DNA from: an uncultured Clostridia bacterium
GTDB lineage: Bacteria; Bacillota; Clostridia; Oscillospirales; Oscillospiraceae
DNA length: 14,365 nucleotides
Assembly (NCBI GenBank): GCA_938023775.1
Contig: CALJDB010000147.1
Coordinates: 1-14,365 of the forward strand
Direction of reading: 5' to 3'
This document shows, piece after piece, positions 13,521 to 14,365 of this stretch. The position numbers and the translations under genes were made by a program. Positions within the stretch are counted from its first letter, which is position 1. Every line of letters begins with the position of its first letter. The notes beneath the pieces were generated by a model, which saw only the letters and a program-made list of their open reading frames with translations, searched no databases and was not told the DNA's origin.

Positions 13521-13653
13521 TTGCACAGTATTTTTTCTTTATTATAGCCCTGTTTTTTGCACTTTGCAAGAACAAACTGTGCAAGTTGAACAGCGGCGGC
13601 GGCTTCTCACCAAAAAAGGACTGTTCAGCGGCACCATTGTTTTGTGCAAAGTG
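13521..13653. promoter_or_regulatory. Candidate operator cluster in the divergent regulator region
   Basis: Four sites of the type TGTGCAA or its complement in 133 bp: TTGCACAG (13521-13528), TTGCAC within GCACTTTGCAA (13557-13569), CTGTGCAA (13577-13584) and TTGTGCAAA (13642-13650). The first and third form an exact 8-bp inverted pair. The nonamer TGCAAAGTG occurs once on each strand (minus 13560-13568, plus 13645-13653), overlapping or just following the -35 of the leftward and rightward promoters. A further inverted pair TGAACAG (13587-13593) / CTGTTCA (13621-13627) lies between. Such A/T-containing repeats are unlikely by chance in this GC-rich DNA. Confidence 0.55.
13541..13569 (-). promoter_or_regulatory. 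Promoter of the PucR-type regulator gene
   Basis: Minus strand: -35 TTGCAA (13564-13569), 17-bp spacer, -10 TATAAT (13541-13546). The -35 box overlaps TGCAAAGTG (13560-13568, minus), one of the candidate operator sites. A CTGTG/CACAG hairpin (13513-13528 region) falls in the early leader. Confidence 0.78.
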
Positions 13654-13665
13654 TCGCTATATACT
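13637..13665 (+). promoter_or_regulatory. Promoter of the rubredoxin-containing gene
   Basis: Plus strand: -35 TTGTTT (13637-13642), 17-bp spacer, -10 TATACT (13660-13665). Each box is one or two bases off consensus or more, as for a regulated promoter. The spacer contains the TGCAAAGTG site (13645-13653). Confidence 0.6.
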
Positions 13666-13681
13666 GAAAGCAGATAAGGGA

Positions 13682-13701
13682 CCCCGGCAACGGCACCGGG
13701 G
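13682..13701 (+). promoter_or_regulatory. Leader hairpin before the rubredoxin-containing gene
   Basis: CCCCGG (13682-13687) pairs with CCGGGG (13696-13701) around an 8-nt loop, just upstream of AAGGAG (13710-13715). It may stabilise the mRNA 5' end; no T-run follows, so it is not a terminator. Confidence 0.4.
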
Positions 13702-13725
13702 GGCAAGAGAAGGAGATTTGATTTT

Positions 13726-14365
13726 ATGATCCGGAAAGTTACCGAAATGAAGCTGAACGTGCGCCCCGTGTTCGTCAACTTTGCGCACGAGTACTATTAC
13801 GAGGGACCCTGCCGCATGGCAGGCGGCGACGCGCTTCAGCCGGGGTTTGACGATCTGCTGAACGGTCAGATCGAAAACGGTCTGATGACCGCCCTGCGCT
13901 ACGCCTGCCCGCCGGAGGCCGCCGTCATTATGGAGCCGAACACAGTCTCCGTGACGGACGACTGGGACCTGAAGGATTCCTACATGGAGACCCTGCTCCA
14001 CGACATCGCGGCCCACGCCCTGGCGGACCGGCGGTACGCCCTGATCGAGAACGGCACCTGGTCGCCGGCCAGCGGTAAGAAGATGGATGCGCTGCTGTCC
14101 CCGCTGAAGGGCTGGTCCGCGGTGGAACCGGTGCTGACGGTGAAGTCGGCGCTGCGGCCGGATCAGGCGGCCCAGATGCAGCGTCTGGCCGATGCCATTG
14201 CCGCCGACGTGAAGGCGGAGCAGACGGAGGAGGACGCCTCCGGCGAGGGAAAGCACCGCTACGTGTGCAAGGTGTGCGGCTACGTTTACGAGGGCGACGA
14301 GCTGCCGGCAGACTACAAATGCCCGCTGTGCGGCGCCGGTCCGGAGTATTTCCGGCAGGAGGCCT
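13726..14365 (+). CDS. Unfamiliar N-terminal segment joined to a flavodiiron-type C-terminal segment and short rubredoxin (3' end cut off)
   Basis: 213 residues to the right edge, no stop seen. Residues 180-208 are a rubredoxin of the short type: C181-x2-C184-G and C199-P-L-C202-G, four ligands for one iron. Residues 87-145 resemble the end of clostridial FprA flavodiiron proteins as I remember them: METLLH, then RRYALIENGTWSPASGKKM (102-120) and LTVKSAL (137-143). The diiron beta-lactamase-like domain and the start of the flavodoxin domain, which together should precede this by about 300 residues, are absent. Residues 1-80 instead contain YYYEGPCRMAGGDAL (23-37), which reminds me of the N-terminus of clostridial sugar-isomerase-like proteins; this is weak. 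Start: ATG with AAGGAG ten bases upstream. Possible role in O2 or peroxide electron transfer through rubredoxin, but without the diiron site the flavodiiron reaction is not expected. Control by the divergent PucR-type regulator is likely. Confidence 0.7.
   Translation, partial: MIRKVTEMKLNVRPVFVNFAHEYYYEGPCRMAGGDALQPGFDDLLNGQIENGLMTALRYACPPEAAVIMEPNTVSVTDDWDLKDSYMETLLHDIAAHALADRRYALIENGTWSPASGKKMDALLSPLKGWSAVEPVLTVKSALRPDQAAQMQRLADAIAADVKAEQTEEDASGEGKHRYVCKVCGYVYEGDELPADYKCPLCGAGPEYFRQEA

Noticed and set aside
13486..13584. Upstream ATG extending the PucR-type regulator by 33 residues
   Set aside because: The extension passes through the -10 box at 13541-13546, so it would not be transcribed from this promoter.

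Overview
The window looks like chromosomal DNA from a GC-rich, low-redundancy Firmicute of the class Clostridia, most plausibly an Oscillospiraceae-type gut anaerobe. The basis is protein content (GT4/CsaB pyruvyl transferase, LytR-CpsA-Psr protein, PucR-type regulator, a secreted protein with a copper-amine-oxidase N1-like domain, flavodiiron-type tail plus rubredoxin), strong AGGAGG-like ribosome binding sites, and consensus sigma-A promoters (TTGCAA or TTGACG, 17 bp, TATAAT). The taxonomic call is inference; no 16S or tRNA gene is present.

Layout from left to right. (1) 1-352, minus: 5' part of rpsB with its own strong promoter and a roughly 100-nt structured leader. (2) 519-3388, minus: a two-gene operon, first a glycosyltransferase-CsaB fusion, then a PurN-like protein that overlaps it by 4 bp and has lost key catalytic residues. 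(3) 3495-6039, plus, divergent from the previous operon and sharing its promoter core: histidine phosphatase-GNAT fusion, metallophosphoesterase and DUF1294 membrane protein, all overlapping, closed by a bidirectional terminator. (4) 6094-7434, minus: LCP cell-wall ligase. (5) 7603-7746: an intergenic cluster of GC-rich hairpins joined by TTTAA-containing linkers. (6) 7760-9681, minus: a two-component operon (OmpR-type regulator, then a HAMP-less histidine kinase). (7) 9930-11957, plus: large secreted alpha/beta hydrolase. (8) 12031-13485, minus: PucR/CdaR-type regulator. (9) 13726 to the end, plus, divergent from the regulator: an incomplete gene that joins an unfamiliar N-terminal piece to a flavodiiron-type C-terminal segment and a short rubredoxin.

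The common thread of the centre is the cell envelope: CsaB pyruvylates wall polysaccharide, the LCP protein attaches polymers to peptidoglycan, and the two-component system may sense the envelope, although no direct regulatory link is visible. The regulator at 12031-13485 and the rubredoxin gene share an intergenic region holding four TGTGCAA-type sites, two of which sit at equivalent places in the two divergent promoters, so the regulator probably controls itself and that gene.

No mobile element, CRISPR array, tRNA or rRNA was seen. The points most worth a second look are the probably non-canonical PurN-like protein coupled to the CsaB fusion, the chimera-like rubredoxin gene, the face-to-face promoters sharing one -10 box, the hairpin repeat cluster, and the candidate operator set.
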